The notes beneath the pieces are model-generated. The model was not told the DNA's origin. It saw nothing but the letters and a program-made list of their open reading frames with translations, and made no database searches. This document shows positions 57,032 through 64,000 of a stretch of 64,000 bases of DNA, piece by piece. The stretch is from Thermosphaera aggregans DSM 11486. GTDB taxonomy: Archaea > Thermoproteota > Thermoprotei_A > Sulfolobales > Desulfurococcaceae. The translations under genes and the position numbers were made by a program. Within the stretch, counting starts at the first letter, position 1; every line of letters starts with the position of its first letter. The stretch covers positions 1,178,001 to 1,242,000 of the forward strand of contig NC_014160.1 in assembly GCF_000092185.1 (NCBI RefSeq). Reading direction: 5' to 3'.

Positions 57032-57348
57032 AGCAATAGACTCTAGGAGTCTCAGCGCTGACCACTAGTTCTATGAATAGATGTAATAGTTTTATAAACC
57101 TAGTCCGAGAAGAAGCAGGTTTAAGAAAGTTAAATTGTGAAAAACCAGTTCTGCTTAACAAGCCCTCCGAGGAACCATCCACGGAATCTTCAGGAAAGGC
57201 TTCAACAAGGTAGAGGTAACAGTTAAGCTTGAGGAGGCCGGGCACCATAAAACAACATACGGGTTAATCCATGTTGAAACGTTAGAGGAGGATGTGCAAA
57301 GCTATACCTCATTTGTATATGAAACATGGTGTGCGAATATAGAAGTAG
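57032..57348. other. Intergenic region with an orphan open frame
   Basis: Between stops on the plus strand, 57159-57345 reads RGTIHGIFRKGFNKVEVTVK, then LEEAGHHKTTYGLIHVETLE and SYTSFVYETWCANIE, which is protein-like but has no start codon and runs into the antisense of tRNA-Ser. It may be the 3' remnant of a gene removed by integration or deletion at the tRNA. No family recognised. Confidence 0.3.
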
Positions 57349-57432
57349 CGCCGGGGGCGGGATTTGAACCCGCGCGGGGAATCCCCCACCGGCTTAGCAG
57401 GCCGGCGCCCTACCAGGCTAGGCGACCCCGGC
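57349..57432 (-). tRNA. tRNA-Ser(GCT)
   Basis: An 84-nt class II tRNA on the minus strand with acceptor GCCGGGG/CCCCGGC, discriminator G, anticodon arm CCGGC-CTGCTAA-GCCGG (anticodon GCT, reading AGC/AGU), a long variable arm (TGGGGGATTCCCCG) and T arm GCGGG-TTCAAAT-CCCGC. No intron. Confidence 0.95.
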
Positions 57433-57463
57433 TTCGGTTTTCATATTATTCCTCGACTACTTA

Positions 57464-58729
57464 TTAATGTTTCTCCGCATTAATTGTTAGCTCCCAGTAG
57501 TCCGAGATCATCCTCACGGTTAAAGCCAGCAGGAGTACGTTCCTCACCTGGATTATCCAGAAAACTAGTGAGGATGTTGAGGCAGGGTTGTTTTCGACAG
57601 GGAGTCCGAGCCCAAGGGTCTCGTTTAAAACCTCTCTTAAAAACCCGTCCCGGAACCATAGAAGGATTATTAGTGCGTTTAAAACCTCGGAAACCAATGC
57701 AGAGGCCCGGAGCCTGGGGTCACTGTTGCAGAGATACAATAGTGGTATTGCGAACAGTATGGTTTGTGGGACGGCGACGGGGTTTAAGGTCCAGGATGCC
57801 AGGATTAGGATGGTTGCGTGTAACGCTATATGATCTCCCAACGGTTTCAACCCGTAGAGTATGAGTATGATGGTTGACAGCACCCCCCACGACACAGCGT
57901 ACAATGCCTGAGTATTCACACTGCCCGTGAACAACCAGTAAATACTACTGTTAAACGCGGGGGTAAGGTGGTTGGAAACAAGATACTCCAGGGATGATGG
58001 GTTGGCAACGTATAGTGTTGCGAAAGCTATGAGAGGCGGGAGAAGCCCGGCATAGTGTTTCAACGGGCGCGTCGACCCCAGCATGTAGGCGAGGCTTAGG
58101 CCGAATAGGATTGTGAAAAACGGGTTCCAAGCCGTTAACAACCCAGCGTACAAGAGGGCTTTGTGATACTCCTTATCGAGGAGGCTGGATAGAAACAGAA
58201 TGTACAACGGCAGTACTAGAGAATCGAGACTGTAAATCCCGTAAACCAGGAGGCTCGCGAAGCCTAGGGGAAGCCACCGCTCATTAAGTCTGTTCGAGAG
58301 CTTCTTTTTGAACAGGATTAGGGCTGAGAGGGTTGAGATAATCGAGATTATTGACTGTGCGGTGTAGAGGGCGGTAGCGTAAGCGGTTGAGAAAACATTG
58401 CTTGAGAACAGGAAGGCTAAGGCGGTTAAAACAGTAAAAGCTAACCCTGCCAGGGGAGGCTCGGGTAGCTTGTAATCCAGGTATGGGATGGGAAAGATGT
58501 TTTCACCACTGCATAGCGCACTCCTCTTTGCCTGGTTAAACCATTGGTTCGGGTTGCCGCAGGGGTTTGCGAGAATCCCCTTATAATATGAGCCGTAGAG
58601 GTCATTGTAGATCGGGTGGGGGTTGAAAACACCGTGGAAAACATACTCCTGCACCTCAACAGGCATGTGCAGGATGAAACCTGTGGTCAGGATCGCTATG
58701 ACTAATGCTAAAAGGGTTTTAAACCTCAT
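57464..58729 (-). CDS. Polytopic membrane protein, GT-C glycosyltransferase-like
   Basis: About 421 residues with some nine to ten transmembrane helices. The first extracellular loop is large and charged (NPHPIYNDLYGSYYKGILAN, KLPEPPLAGLAF), the arrangement of GT-C mannosyltransferases that use polyprenyl-phosphate sugars, but no clear DxD or family signature was seen. ATG at 58729 is preferred with GGTGACC upstream; the frame is open to 58771. It is divergent from a PMT-like gene across ~60 bp, suggesting a shared role in surface glycosylation. Confidence 0.65.
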   Translation of the reverse strand: MRFKTLLALVIAILTTGFILHMPVEVQEYVFHGVFNPHPIYNDLYGSYYKGILANPCGNPNQWFNQAKRSALCSGENIFPIPYLDYKLPEPPLAGLAFTVLTALAFLFSSNVFSTAYATALYTAQSIISIISTLSALILFKKKLSNRLNERWLPLGFASLLVYGIYSLDSLVLPLYILFLSSLLDKEYHKALLYAGLLTAWNPFFTILFGLSLAYMLGSTRPLKHYAGLLPPLIAFATLYVANPSSLEYLVSNHLTPAFNSSIYWLFTGSVNTQALYAVSWGVLSTIILILYGLKPLGDHIALHATILILASWTLNPVAVPQTILFAIPLLYLCNSDPRLRASALVSEVLNALIILLWFRDGFLREVLNETLGLGLPVENNPASTSSLVFWIIQVRNVLLLALTVRMISDYWELTINAEKH

Positions 58730-58785
58730 TTCAGAGGTCACCATACCTTGTTTTATATTGATGGAGAGCATTAATTATACTATCG

Positions 58786-60240
58786 GTGGCGGGGGAATTG
58801 TCAAAGCTTGATTTAACAAGTATTTCCCACTACTTGATCATAGCCTTGCTCTTCACATTATCGCTCATGGTTTTCTACCAGAGTGCTTCTGATTTCACGA
58901 GGCTAGAGATTGAGAGAGGGGGGAGGGGTTATGTTTCCGACGAGGTATGGTATGTTTCGTCAGCCAGGAATATTTTGTACAAGATTTTTCACGTGGAGCC
59001 GAGGCTTTCAAACGGTTCTTACGGGGCAACGATAATCTACGAGGGATACATCAACTCGTTCAGGCTTAAAGCAGATGCAAGGGATTTAAACATATCTGTT
59101 AGAGCAGACTACTCCAAGCTGAAAGGCTTCTACGTGGTAGCGCCCTCTGAGGAAAGTTTTAACGCATACTTGTCGAGGATTAGGGAATATGTTAACGTAA
59201 CAGATATTGTGCCGGGGTGGATGCTTCCTGATGCAGAGAGGGTTAACGAGTACATAAACTGGGAGCACCCGCCCGTGGGCAAGTATTTTGTTGCAGCATC
59301 AATTTGGCTTCTAGGCGATTACCCGCTTCACTGGAGGCTTCCAGCAATATTAACCGGGGCTTTAACAGTTGTGCTAACGTACCTTTTAATGCTTAGCCTT
59401 ACAGGGAATCAGGCGGTATCCCTGACCGCCAGCCTCCTGTTAATGTTGGACCCCTTGTCCAAGGCCTTGGCCAGCATAATGTTGCTAGACGTCTACATAG
59501 CATTCTTCACGGTTTTGACAACCCTTCTAGCTGTGAAGGGCTTGCTGAAGCATGCCATGATCGCGGCTGTGGTGGGCGGGACGTTCAAGTTCTCAGCACT
59601 GTTCCTCCTTCTCCCGGTTGTCTTCCTCACGGTTAGGAGGGATGTGAGGAGCAAGCCCTCCTTCACCACGCTTATATCATCGCTCATCCTCAACATCATG
59701 TTGGCTGGAGCGTTATTCCTTGCCCTGACAACGCTGGTTTCCATACCAATAGCATCTTACATGGGGTTTTCAAACTGGGTTAAATACTCTCTGATAGGGT
59801 CTTTCACATGGCATACAAGCGTGAAATGCACTGGGGCTAACTGCCCTATTTCATCAGCCCCGTGGGAGTGGTTCATGAGCGTCAACTCCTTTCCACTCTA
59901 CATTTATCCCGACGGCTCGGCGTTGAAGGCGTCGGGCACCTGGCCTTTCTGGATCTCCTCGCTCACTCTTTCAATAACACTAGCCCCGGCGTGCTTCAAG
60001 GATAGGAGGTTTGGAAGGCTGTGGGTTTTCTACATAGGGGTTTTCTCAGGCTACCTCCTCCTATGGGTGGTGGGGGGTAGAAGCCAGTACAGCTTCTACA
60101 GTATACAGCTAGCGCCACTGGTTTACTCAACCCTGGTATACGCTGTACCCTCCATAATCTTTAACAGGGGCTTGCTTATAGAGACCCTGGGCTACTGGGG
60201 TAGGCTTAAAGAGTTGATCCTTAAAGCAGTGATCGCTTAA
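58786..60240 (+). CDS. Dolichyl-phosphate-mannose-protein mannosyltransferase-like (GT-C) protein
   Basis: A 484-residue polytopic protein. A short N-terminal helix leads into an extracellular loop with DEVWYVSSARN, the acidic D-E pair typical of PMT/ArnT/GT39 enzymes, and INWEHPPVGKYFVAASIWLL, the conserved HPPxxKY motif. Further helices include LTASLLLMLDPLSKALASIM and LDVYIAFFTVLTTLLAVK. Likely transfers a sugar from a polyprenyl phosphate to surface proteins; the heavily sequon-rich envelope proteins here would be possible acceptors, though this family usually does O-glycosylation. GTG 58786 or TTG 58798; GGCGGGGG precedes the latter. Confidence 0.8.
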   Translation: MAGELSKLDLTSISHYLIIALLFTLSLMVFYQSASDFTRLEIERGGRGYVSDEVWYVSSARNILYKIFHVEPRLSNGSYGATIIYEGYINSFRLKADARDLNISVRADYSKLKGFYVVAPSEESFNAYLSRIREYVNVTDIVPGWMLPDAERVNEYINWEHPPVGKYFVAASIWLLGDYPLHWRLPAILTGALTVVLTYLLMLSLTGNQAVSLTASLLLMLDPLSKALASIMLLDVYIAFFTVLTTLLAVKGLLKHAMIAAVVGGTFKFSALFLLLPVVFLTVRRDVRSKPSFTTLISSLILNIMLAGALFLALTTLVSIPIASYMGFSNWVKYSLIGSFTWHTSVKCTGANCPISSAPWEWFMSVNSFPLYIYPDGSALKASGTWPFWISSLTLSITLAPACFKDRRFGRLWVFYIGVFSGYLLLWVVGGRSQYSFYSIQLAPLVYSTLVYAVPSIIFNRGLLIETLGYWGRLKELILKAVIA

Positions 60241-60258
60241 CATTATCCCCGGGTTTTT

Positions 60259-60278
60259 AAATCAATACGTATCGATTT
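60259..60278 (+). promoter_or_regulatory. Near-perfect palindrome before the RHH regulator gene
   Basis: AAATCAATACGTATCGATTT matches its own reverse complement at 18 of 20 positions, centred on ATACGTAT. It overlaps the TATA-like TTTTTAAAT (60254-60262) and ends 16 bp before the ATG of the small regulator gene. Position and symmetry fit an autoregulatory operator of a dimeric ribbon-helix-helix protein. Confidence 0.6.
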
Positions 60279-60294
60279 CTAAACGGGGCTTAAC

Positions 60295-60474
60295 ATGGCT
60301 GGCGTTATCTCGAGGATGCGTTTGATAACTGTTAAGATGCCTGAGATTTATGTTGAGGGATTGGACGAGCTTGTTAAAATAGGGAGATATAGCAGTAGGA
60401 GCGAGGTTATCAGGGTTGCTATAAGGGATTTGTTGAAGAAGGAGTTATGGATTAGTGAAGGCGAGTTCTCCTGA
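60295..60474 (+). CDS. Small ribbon-helix-helix transcription regulator
   Basis: A 59-residue protein reading [20 protein letters not shown] then [20 protein letters not shown] and [12 protein letters not shown]. This is a complete MetJ/Arc/CopG-type fold: strand [10 protein letters not shown], helix [10 protein letters not shown], turn RYSSRSE and helix [14 protein letters not shown], the last being the NikR/CopG motif. ATG at 60295; the tail (ISEGEFS) overlaps the convergent ASCH gene by 30 bp. A 20-bp palindrome directly upstream is its probable operator. No toxin partner is adjacent on the same strand, so it is more likely a regulator than an antitoxin. Confidence 0.85.
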   Translation: MAGVISRMRLITVKMPEIYVEGLDELVKIGRYSSRSEVIRVAIRDLLKKELWISEGEFS

Positions 60475-60921
60475 TTTTTCAAACCGCTCTCTAATTCTCC
60501 TAATTACAAGCTTTATTAAAGGGTCGTCCTCGTCTAGTTGCCTCATGCTTAACGGGGGGTTGAAATCGGGTAGTATTCTCCTCAGGGTTTCAAGCTCAAC
60601 AGGTGTGGGGTATACTATAGGGTTTAACACTTCAATAGCCATGGCCTGCCTCGAACCCTTGATATACTTGAAATCTCCTTCCCCAACACCCGTGTCAAGG
60701 ATTTTAGACAGCCTTTTCCAAACCTCCTCGGGCGTGCCAGTTATAACTTTTCCAGCGGTGAACTCACCCATTAATGATTTGACGCGTCCGCTGACGTATA
60801 GGATTATCCTGTCACCCCTTCTCACTTCGAAACCCATGTACCTCCTCAACTCATACTTCTTCACGCCGGTGAAAATTCTGTAAGCGTACACTGGCTTAAT
60901 GCTGAAGAGGTAGATGGCCAA
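60445..60921 (-). CDS. ASCH/PUA-like domain protein
   Basis: A 158-residue protein beginning [20 protein letters not shown] with KKYELRR, the typical start of ASCH-domain proteins (SIKPxxAxxIxxGxKxxExR), followed by [20 protein letters not shown] and a [16 protein letters not shown] strand-helix. ASCH domains resemble PUA and are thought to bind RNA or nucleotides. The C-terminal half ([20 protein letters not shown]) is a helical addition. Convergent with the RHH gene. Confidence 0.78.
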   Translation of the reverse strand: MAIYLFSIKPVYAYRIFTGVKKYELRRYMGFEVRRGDRIILYVSGRVKSLMGEFTAGKVITGTPEEVWKRLSKILDTGVGEGDFKYIKGSRQAMAIEVLNPIVYPTPVELETLRRILPDFNPPLSMRQLDEDDPLIKLVIRRIRERFEKSGELAFTNP

Positions 60922-61028
60922 TTAACCACCTTTCAACGAGTATTTTAATAAGATTGCTTAGAATTATTTATTTCTTGATGTTGAAGGTTGGTATATCTGA
61001 TCAGTGATGATTGACACCAGTACTGAAG

Positions 61029-61814
61029 ATGATCGCAATGAGCTCGGTAAAACCCGGGGACGTCGTACTCGTATACATAGATGATTCGAGAAAGTTTGTC
61101 GTGAAAGTAACTCCGGGGAAGATCCTTGGAACAGACAAAGGCTTCATCAAGCACGAGGACCTGATAGGAAGACTTTACGGTGAAAGCGTGGTCACGAGCC
61201 AAGGGGTTAAAGCCCTACTGCTCCATCCCTTGAGACATGATTACTCATCCACAGTGAGGAGGATTACTCAAATAATATACCCGAAGGATGCTTCGCTAAT
61301 GATTTACTACTCCGGCCTGAAACCCGGCGGCATTGCTGGCGAGGCAGGGGTTGGCTCAGGAGTTCTAACGCTCTCGCTCGCCGAAATAGTTGGGGAGAAT
61401 GGGCTAGTATACGGTTTCGACGTGAACGAGAAGGCTCTTGAGAATGCCAGGGTGCATTTAGAGATTCATGGTTTGAGCAGTAGGGTAAGGCTGATTAAAC
61501 ACGATGTCAGGGAACCATTAGGTGTAACAGGGCTTGACGCGTTCTTCCTGGACATGCCTGATCCATGGAACGCTCTCGACAGTGTTTACCAGGCGGTTAA
61601 ACCAGCGGGAACCGTTTTAGCATACGTCCCCACCGTGAACCAGGTCGAGAAAACAGTCCTATCGATGGAGAGGCACGGCGGGTTCGCAGATATTCATGCC
61701 TATGAAACACTGCTTAGAGAGTACAGCGTTGAGGAGGGTGCCACCAGACCCCATACTCTCATGGTTGGGCATACAGGCTTCATCGTGTTTGCGAGAAAAA
61801 TAGTAGTATCCTAG
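61029..61814 (+). CDS. trmI: tRNA (adenine(57/58)-N1)-methyltransferase TrmI
   Basis: Rossmann-fold methyltransferase that forms m1A in the tRNA T loop, contributing to thermostability. An N-terminal beta domain (VKPGDVVLVYIDDSRKFVVK, LIGRLYGESVVTSQGVKALL) is followed by RRITQIIYPKDASLMIYYSG, the motif I region IAGEAGVGSGVLTLSLAEIV and the catalytic-site segment AFFLDMPDPWNALD. It parallels Pyrococcus TrmI throughout. The start could be ATG 61029, ATG 61038 or TTG 61011; ATG forms are preferred. The 3' end overlaps the aKMT-like gene by 4 bp. Confidence 0.93.
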   Translation: MIAMSSVKPGDVVLVYIDDSRKFVVKVTPGKILGTDKGFIKHEDLIGRLYGESVVTSQGVKALLLHPLRHDYSSTVRRITQIIYPKDASLMIYYSGLKPGGIAGEAGVGSGVLTLSLAEIVGENGLVYGFDVNEKALENARVHLEIHGLSSRVRLIKHDVREPLGVTGLDAFFLDMPDPWNALDSVYQAVKPAGTVLAYVPTVNQVEKTVLSMERHGGFADIHAYETLLREYSVEEGATRPHTLMVGHTGFIVFARKIVVS

Positions 61815-62296
61815 AAGCGATGCTTCCCCTTCACGTACAGGTAGATAGTATGGGATAAACCGTTATCATCTCTCACGTCCACAACCCGCTCCTCTCTCCA
61901 CCCGGGTATTCTAAACTCGTGGCTAACTATTCTAGCCCCGTCTCTCAACTCTTTCTCAAACTTCGGTTTCAATGCTTCATTAACTGATGTGAGGAGGAAT
62001 AGAGTTACAATGGTTGCCTCCTCAATGCTTACCTCGAAAAAATCGCCATGAATTATGAACGCCCTGTCGGAGATGTTAGCCTCCTTTATCTTTAAGGAAG
62101 CCTCCTTAACCCTTTCCAAATCCTTCTCTATCCCTACAGCCTTCTTAACGTTGAACTCTTTAACGGCAGTGATAAGTATTCTGCCATCACCGCACCCTAG
62201 ATCGTAGAGAACGTCATCGGGGCCAGCGTTCGATAATTTAAGCATCTCCCTTACCACGGGGTAAGGGGAGGGAACGTATGGCACGTAGGGTGGCAA
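61811..62296 (-). CDS. Protein lysine methyltransferase, aKMT type
   Basis: A 161-residue class I methyltransferase closely resembling Sulfolobus aKMT, which methylates lysines of many proteins. The N-terminus is MPPYVPYVPSPYPVVREML, motif I VLYDLGCGDGRILITAVKEF, then VKKAVGIEKDLERVKEAS, HGDFFEVSIEEATIVTLFLL and the C-terminal GARIVSHEFRIPGW. The acidic post-I motif and SHEF segment match the family. It is the last gene of a minus-strand run from polB through S26e. Widespread lysine methylation is a known crenarchaeal trait. Confidence 0.9.
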   Translation of the reverse strand: MPPYVPYVPSPYPVVREMLKLSNAGPDDVLYDLGCGDGRILITAVKEFNVKKAVGIEKDLERVKEASLKIKEANISDRAFIIHGDFFEVSIEEATIVTLFLLTSVNEALKPKFEKELRDGARIVSHEFRIPGWREERVVDVRDDNGLSHTIYLYVKGKHRF

Positions 62297-62299
62297 AAC

Positions 62300-62653
62300 T
62301 CAGGTTCCCTCATGCTCCGTTGGTGAAGCAGCAATCTCGACGCCTAGGCTCCTGATCTTCTCCAGCATTATCTCCTGAGCCTTAGACTCATCCGGCTGGA
62401 GAGCCTCGTTTAACGGTAGCTGGGAAAGAAGCCACTGGACTCTTCCGTCATCAAGCTCCACGAGTATTTGCGGCGCCCACGCCATGCCGAACTCATCCTT
62501 ATCCCCGTGCTCGACAAGGTAGACGTAATCCTCCTCCTTAACCTCTAGCTCAGAGTTAACTCTCTTGCTCAAATCCTCGGCCATTTTAACCCACATTTTA
62601 TGGTAGGGATGGTGTTTAGCCGTGACCAATACGACCTTCTTGATTTTAACCAT
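62300..62653 (-). CDS. Unknown small protein
   Basis: A 117-residue alpha/beta protein I do not recognise. It starts VKIKKVVLVTAKHHPYHKMW, with a strand followed by His-rich helix start, then NSELEVKEEDYVYLVEHGDK and GMAWAPQILVELDDGRVQWL, resembling a small ferredoxin- or thioredoxin-like fold without a CxxC. The gene ends 4 bp before the aKMT gene, so is probably co-transcribed with it. Confidence 0.6.
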   Translation of the reverse strand: MVKIKKVVLVTAKHHPYHKMWVKMAEDLSKRVNSELEVKEEDYVYLVEHGDKDEFGMAWAPQILVELDDGRVQWLLSQLPLNEALQPDESKAQEIMLEKIRSLGVEIAASPTEHEGT

Positions 62654-62687
62654 TAATCAACTACCTCCACGCGCTCTAGATCTAAGA

Positions 62688-63143
62688 TTATACTGTAAAC
62701 ATATTAAATATGTGCTCTAGACTTCTCAAATGATATAGGATTGGGATCAGGGCGCTCGCCAAGTAAGGAGTGGGCCCTAGGGAGGTTTTGAAAACACTGT
62801 AGAATAGTGCTGTTAAAACCTGCTCCAGCTCTTCCGGAGGATCCGAGTGAACGCCTGAGATGAAGCAGTCTTCGACAGGTTTTGAAACCGCCCCGTCCTC
62901 TCTTAAAACATGGATGCTTCGGCAACCATTGAAAAACTCTTTCAACAAATCCTCTAGTGCTGTGGAGAACAGGAGCGTGGAGGAGCCTCGTCCCAGTTTT
63001 TCAAGAATGTATTCCTTGCCACCAGTGGTTAGTAATCCTACCTCAAGGTTTTCATAGGATAGTTTCCCATAGAGTGCTCTTATCCTTTCAAAAACATCTC
63101 TACGCTTGAAACCCGGCGTTAACTCCACGTAGAGGAGTCTCAT
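62688..63143 (-). CDS. Unknown protein downstream of S26e
   Basis: A 151-residue protein of no recognised family. The N-terminal half is alpha/beta (MRLLYVELTPGFKRRDVFER, ENLEVGLLTTGGKEYILEKL), the C-terminal half is helical and ends with LGPTPYLASALIPILYHLRS and LEHIFNMFTV. It starts 4 bp after S26e stops and is separated by 34 bp from the next gene. Context among translation and modification genes suggests an RNA- or ribosome-related role, as inference only. Confidence 0.6.
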   Translation of the reverse strand: MRLLYVELTPGFKRRDVFERIRALYGKLSYENLEVGLLTTGGKEYILEKLGRGSSTLLFSTALEDLLKEFFNGCRSIHVLREDGAVSKPVEDCFISGVHSDPPEELEQVLTALFYSVFKTSLGPTPYLASALIPILYHLRSLEHIFNMFTV

Positions 63144-63146
63144 TCC

Positions 63147-63434
63147 CTACACTGGCGGGGGCTTGGGCTTTCTCTCCTCCTCAGCCCTCACCTTGACAAT
63201 GCCGTAGTGGATTGCGCACGAGACACAGTAGCATTTCGTCACAGGGTATCTTTGTATGACAGCCCCCTTCTTCTCAAGCTCCTCCGCGAGTTGCGGTGGG
63301 ACCGGGCTGTACATTCTGGTTACACATATGGCTTTATCGCTTGGAACCCTTCTCCCGCAGTTATCGCATTGGACAATCTCAACCTTACCTTTATCGCCCT
63401 TGTGCCTACCCCTGCTCTCCCTTTTCTTAGGCAT
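63147..63434 (-). CDS. rps26e: Small-subunit ribosomal protein S26e
   Basis: A 95-residue eukaryote/archaea-specific ribosomal protein. It starts PKKRESRGRHKGDKGKVEIV, then zinc-ribbon CDNCGRRVPSDKAICVTRMY and YCVSCAIHYGIVKVRAEEE, with the four Cys of the zinc site present (CDNC and CVSC, plus C at CYC). The ATG at 63434 gives the family N-terminus; the frame is open to 63458. S26e is present in Crenarchaeota but absent from many Euryarchaeota. Confidence 0.95.
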   Translation of the reverse strand: MPKKRESRGRHKGDKGKVEIVQCDNCGRRVPSDKAICVTRMYSPVPPQLAEELEKKGAVIQRYPVTKCYCVSCAIHYGIVKVRAEEERKPKPPPV

Positions 63435-63511
63435 GTGTGTAAACACCTCGTTAAACAATCTTGCTGAATTTATAAAATAATACTGTTATAAAACTATTGC
63501 CACCGCGCCCG

Positions 63512-64000
63512 CTACGCCCTATTGTTTCTCAAAAGCTCGGTTAACCCGCCGGAGCCTATGATATCCTCCCACCTTATTCCGAAGGCTGAGAGGAATTGTT
63601 CAAGACCGCTTTTAACAAGCTCAATGTACTTATCAGGGTCTACTTCGTGAAGCCTCGTTAACTGTATAGCCTTATAGCCCTCCTTGCTCTTCACCTTGAC
63701 AAACGTTATAATATCCCCCTCCTCCACGCTGTACCCGTAGTTCATTAATTGGAGGGCTGCCTTAACATGCGGCGGCTTAGTCTTAGTGTAGAGGGATGGC
63801 GTCTTGGTTAAGGCCACCCTTATGGCGAGCCGGTCGAGCGTTATCTCCTTCCTCCTAATATCGTTATGTATTGTCTTCACCTGATGCTCCAACCACTTGA
63901 CGAACTCTATGAAACCCGCGGGGTTTTCAACGCTTTTAAGCTTTTCGATAACATTCTCGAACAAGTCTTTCAGGAACTCCGGAGTATTCCTCTTCTTCGC
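63512..64000 (-). CDS. DNA polymerase family B (PolB1-type), C-terminal part
   Basis: The frame runs off the right edge of the window, so only about 162 C-terminal residues are seen: AKKRNTPEFLKDLFENVIEK, then EHQVKTIHNDIRRKEITLDR, LAIRVALTKTPSLYTKTKPP, HVKAALQLMNYGYSVEEGD and FLSAFGIRWEDIIGSGGLTE. This is the palm-thumb end of a crenarchaeal replicative PolB1-type enzyme as I recall it. Together with the 796-residue polymerase at 33-35 kb it gives the usual two or more PolB paralogues. It lies 77 bp upstream of S26e on the same strand. Confidence 0.88.
   Translation of the reverse strand, partial: AKKRNTPEFLKDLFENVIEKLKSVENPAGFIEFVKWLEHQVKTIHNDIRRKEITLDRLAIRVALTKTPSLYTKTKPPHVKAALQLMNYGYSVEEGDIITFVKVKSKEGYKAIQLTRLHEVDPDKYIELVKSGLEQFLSAFGIRWEDIIGSGGLTELLRNNRA

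Noticed and set aside
61001-61045. C/D-box sRNA-like motifs (GTGATGA, CTGA) just before trmI
   Set aside because: The second D box (CTGA) at suitable spacing is missing and the motifs overlap the start of a coding gene; chance occurrence is likely.

Overview
The window is chromosomal DNA of a hyperthermophilic crenarchaeote, most likely a member of the Desulfurococcaceae (Desulfurococcus/Thermosphaera/Staphylothermus-like). Evidence: an Rpo8 RNA polymerase subunit, TFE, an Sm-type protein, a PAN proteasomal ATPase, a thermosome, Pelota, Trm56, archaeosine TGT, ribosomal protein S26e, two family-B DNA polymerases, archaeal TATA-box promoters, frequent GTG/TTG starts, an archaeal SRP RNA and three tRNA genes. 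Genes are densely packed, with many 4-20 bp overlaps. Identifications rest on reading motifs by eye; no database search was run.

Layout. 0-5 kb: non-phosphorylating GAPDH (partial), then a C2H2 zinc-finger protein and a two-subunit 2-oxoacid:ferredoxin oxidoreductase. 5-8 kb: an eroded accessory patch with a UbiA relic, a VapBC toxin-antitoxin pair and an IS607-type transposon relic, ending at tRNA-Arg. 8-15 kb: threonine synthase, a 1057-residue S-layer-like stalk protein and a divergent pair of unrecognised membrane or surface proteins. 15-25 kb: information processing and protein quality control (Trm56, HflX, MBF1, PAN, a PUA protein, a PAC2-family protein, TgtA, SmAP, Rpo8, HerA-like ATPase, thermosome). 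25-38 kb: two DNA methyltransferases on either side of TFE, aldo-keto reductase, thioredoxin-reductase-like protein, a CAU tRNA, S-adenosylhomocysteine hydrolase, a polyprenol-kinase-like protein, PolB, Pelota, a nucleotidyltransferase and a site-2 protease.

38-47 kb: SRP RNA followed by an alpha-glucan locus. A secreted, membrane-anchored GH57 amylopullulanase and an ABC ATPase are on the plus strand; two permeases and a sugar-binding protein converge on the minus strand. The binding-protein gene carries one in-frame TAA and looks intact otherwise. 47-51 kb: SufCBD. 51-57 kb: a Ca2+-type P-ATPase, a decayed FAH-family gene, a DUF401 permease and an O-phosphoserine sulfhydrylase-like enzyme. 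57-64 kb: tRNA-Ser, two divergent GT-C-like membrane glycosyltransferases, a small ribbon-helix-helix regulator, an ASCH protein, TrmI, an aKMT-type protein lysine methyltransferase, two unknowns, S26e and the 3' part of a PolB1-type polymerase.

No CRISPR array, cas genes, prophage or clearly new multi-gene system was found. The best leads are the nonsense-interrupted binding protein, several perfect or near-perfect palindromes at promoters (trxR-like, TFE, RHH gene, vapBC, GH57), the methyltransferase-TFE-methyltransferase cluster with an altered TFE zinc ribbon, and the S-layer-like stalk protein with its unrecognised neighbours.
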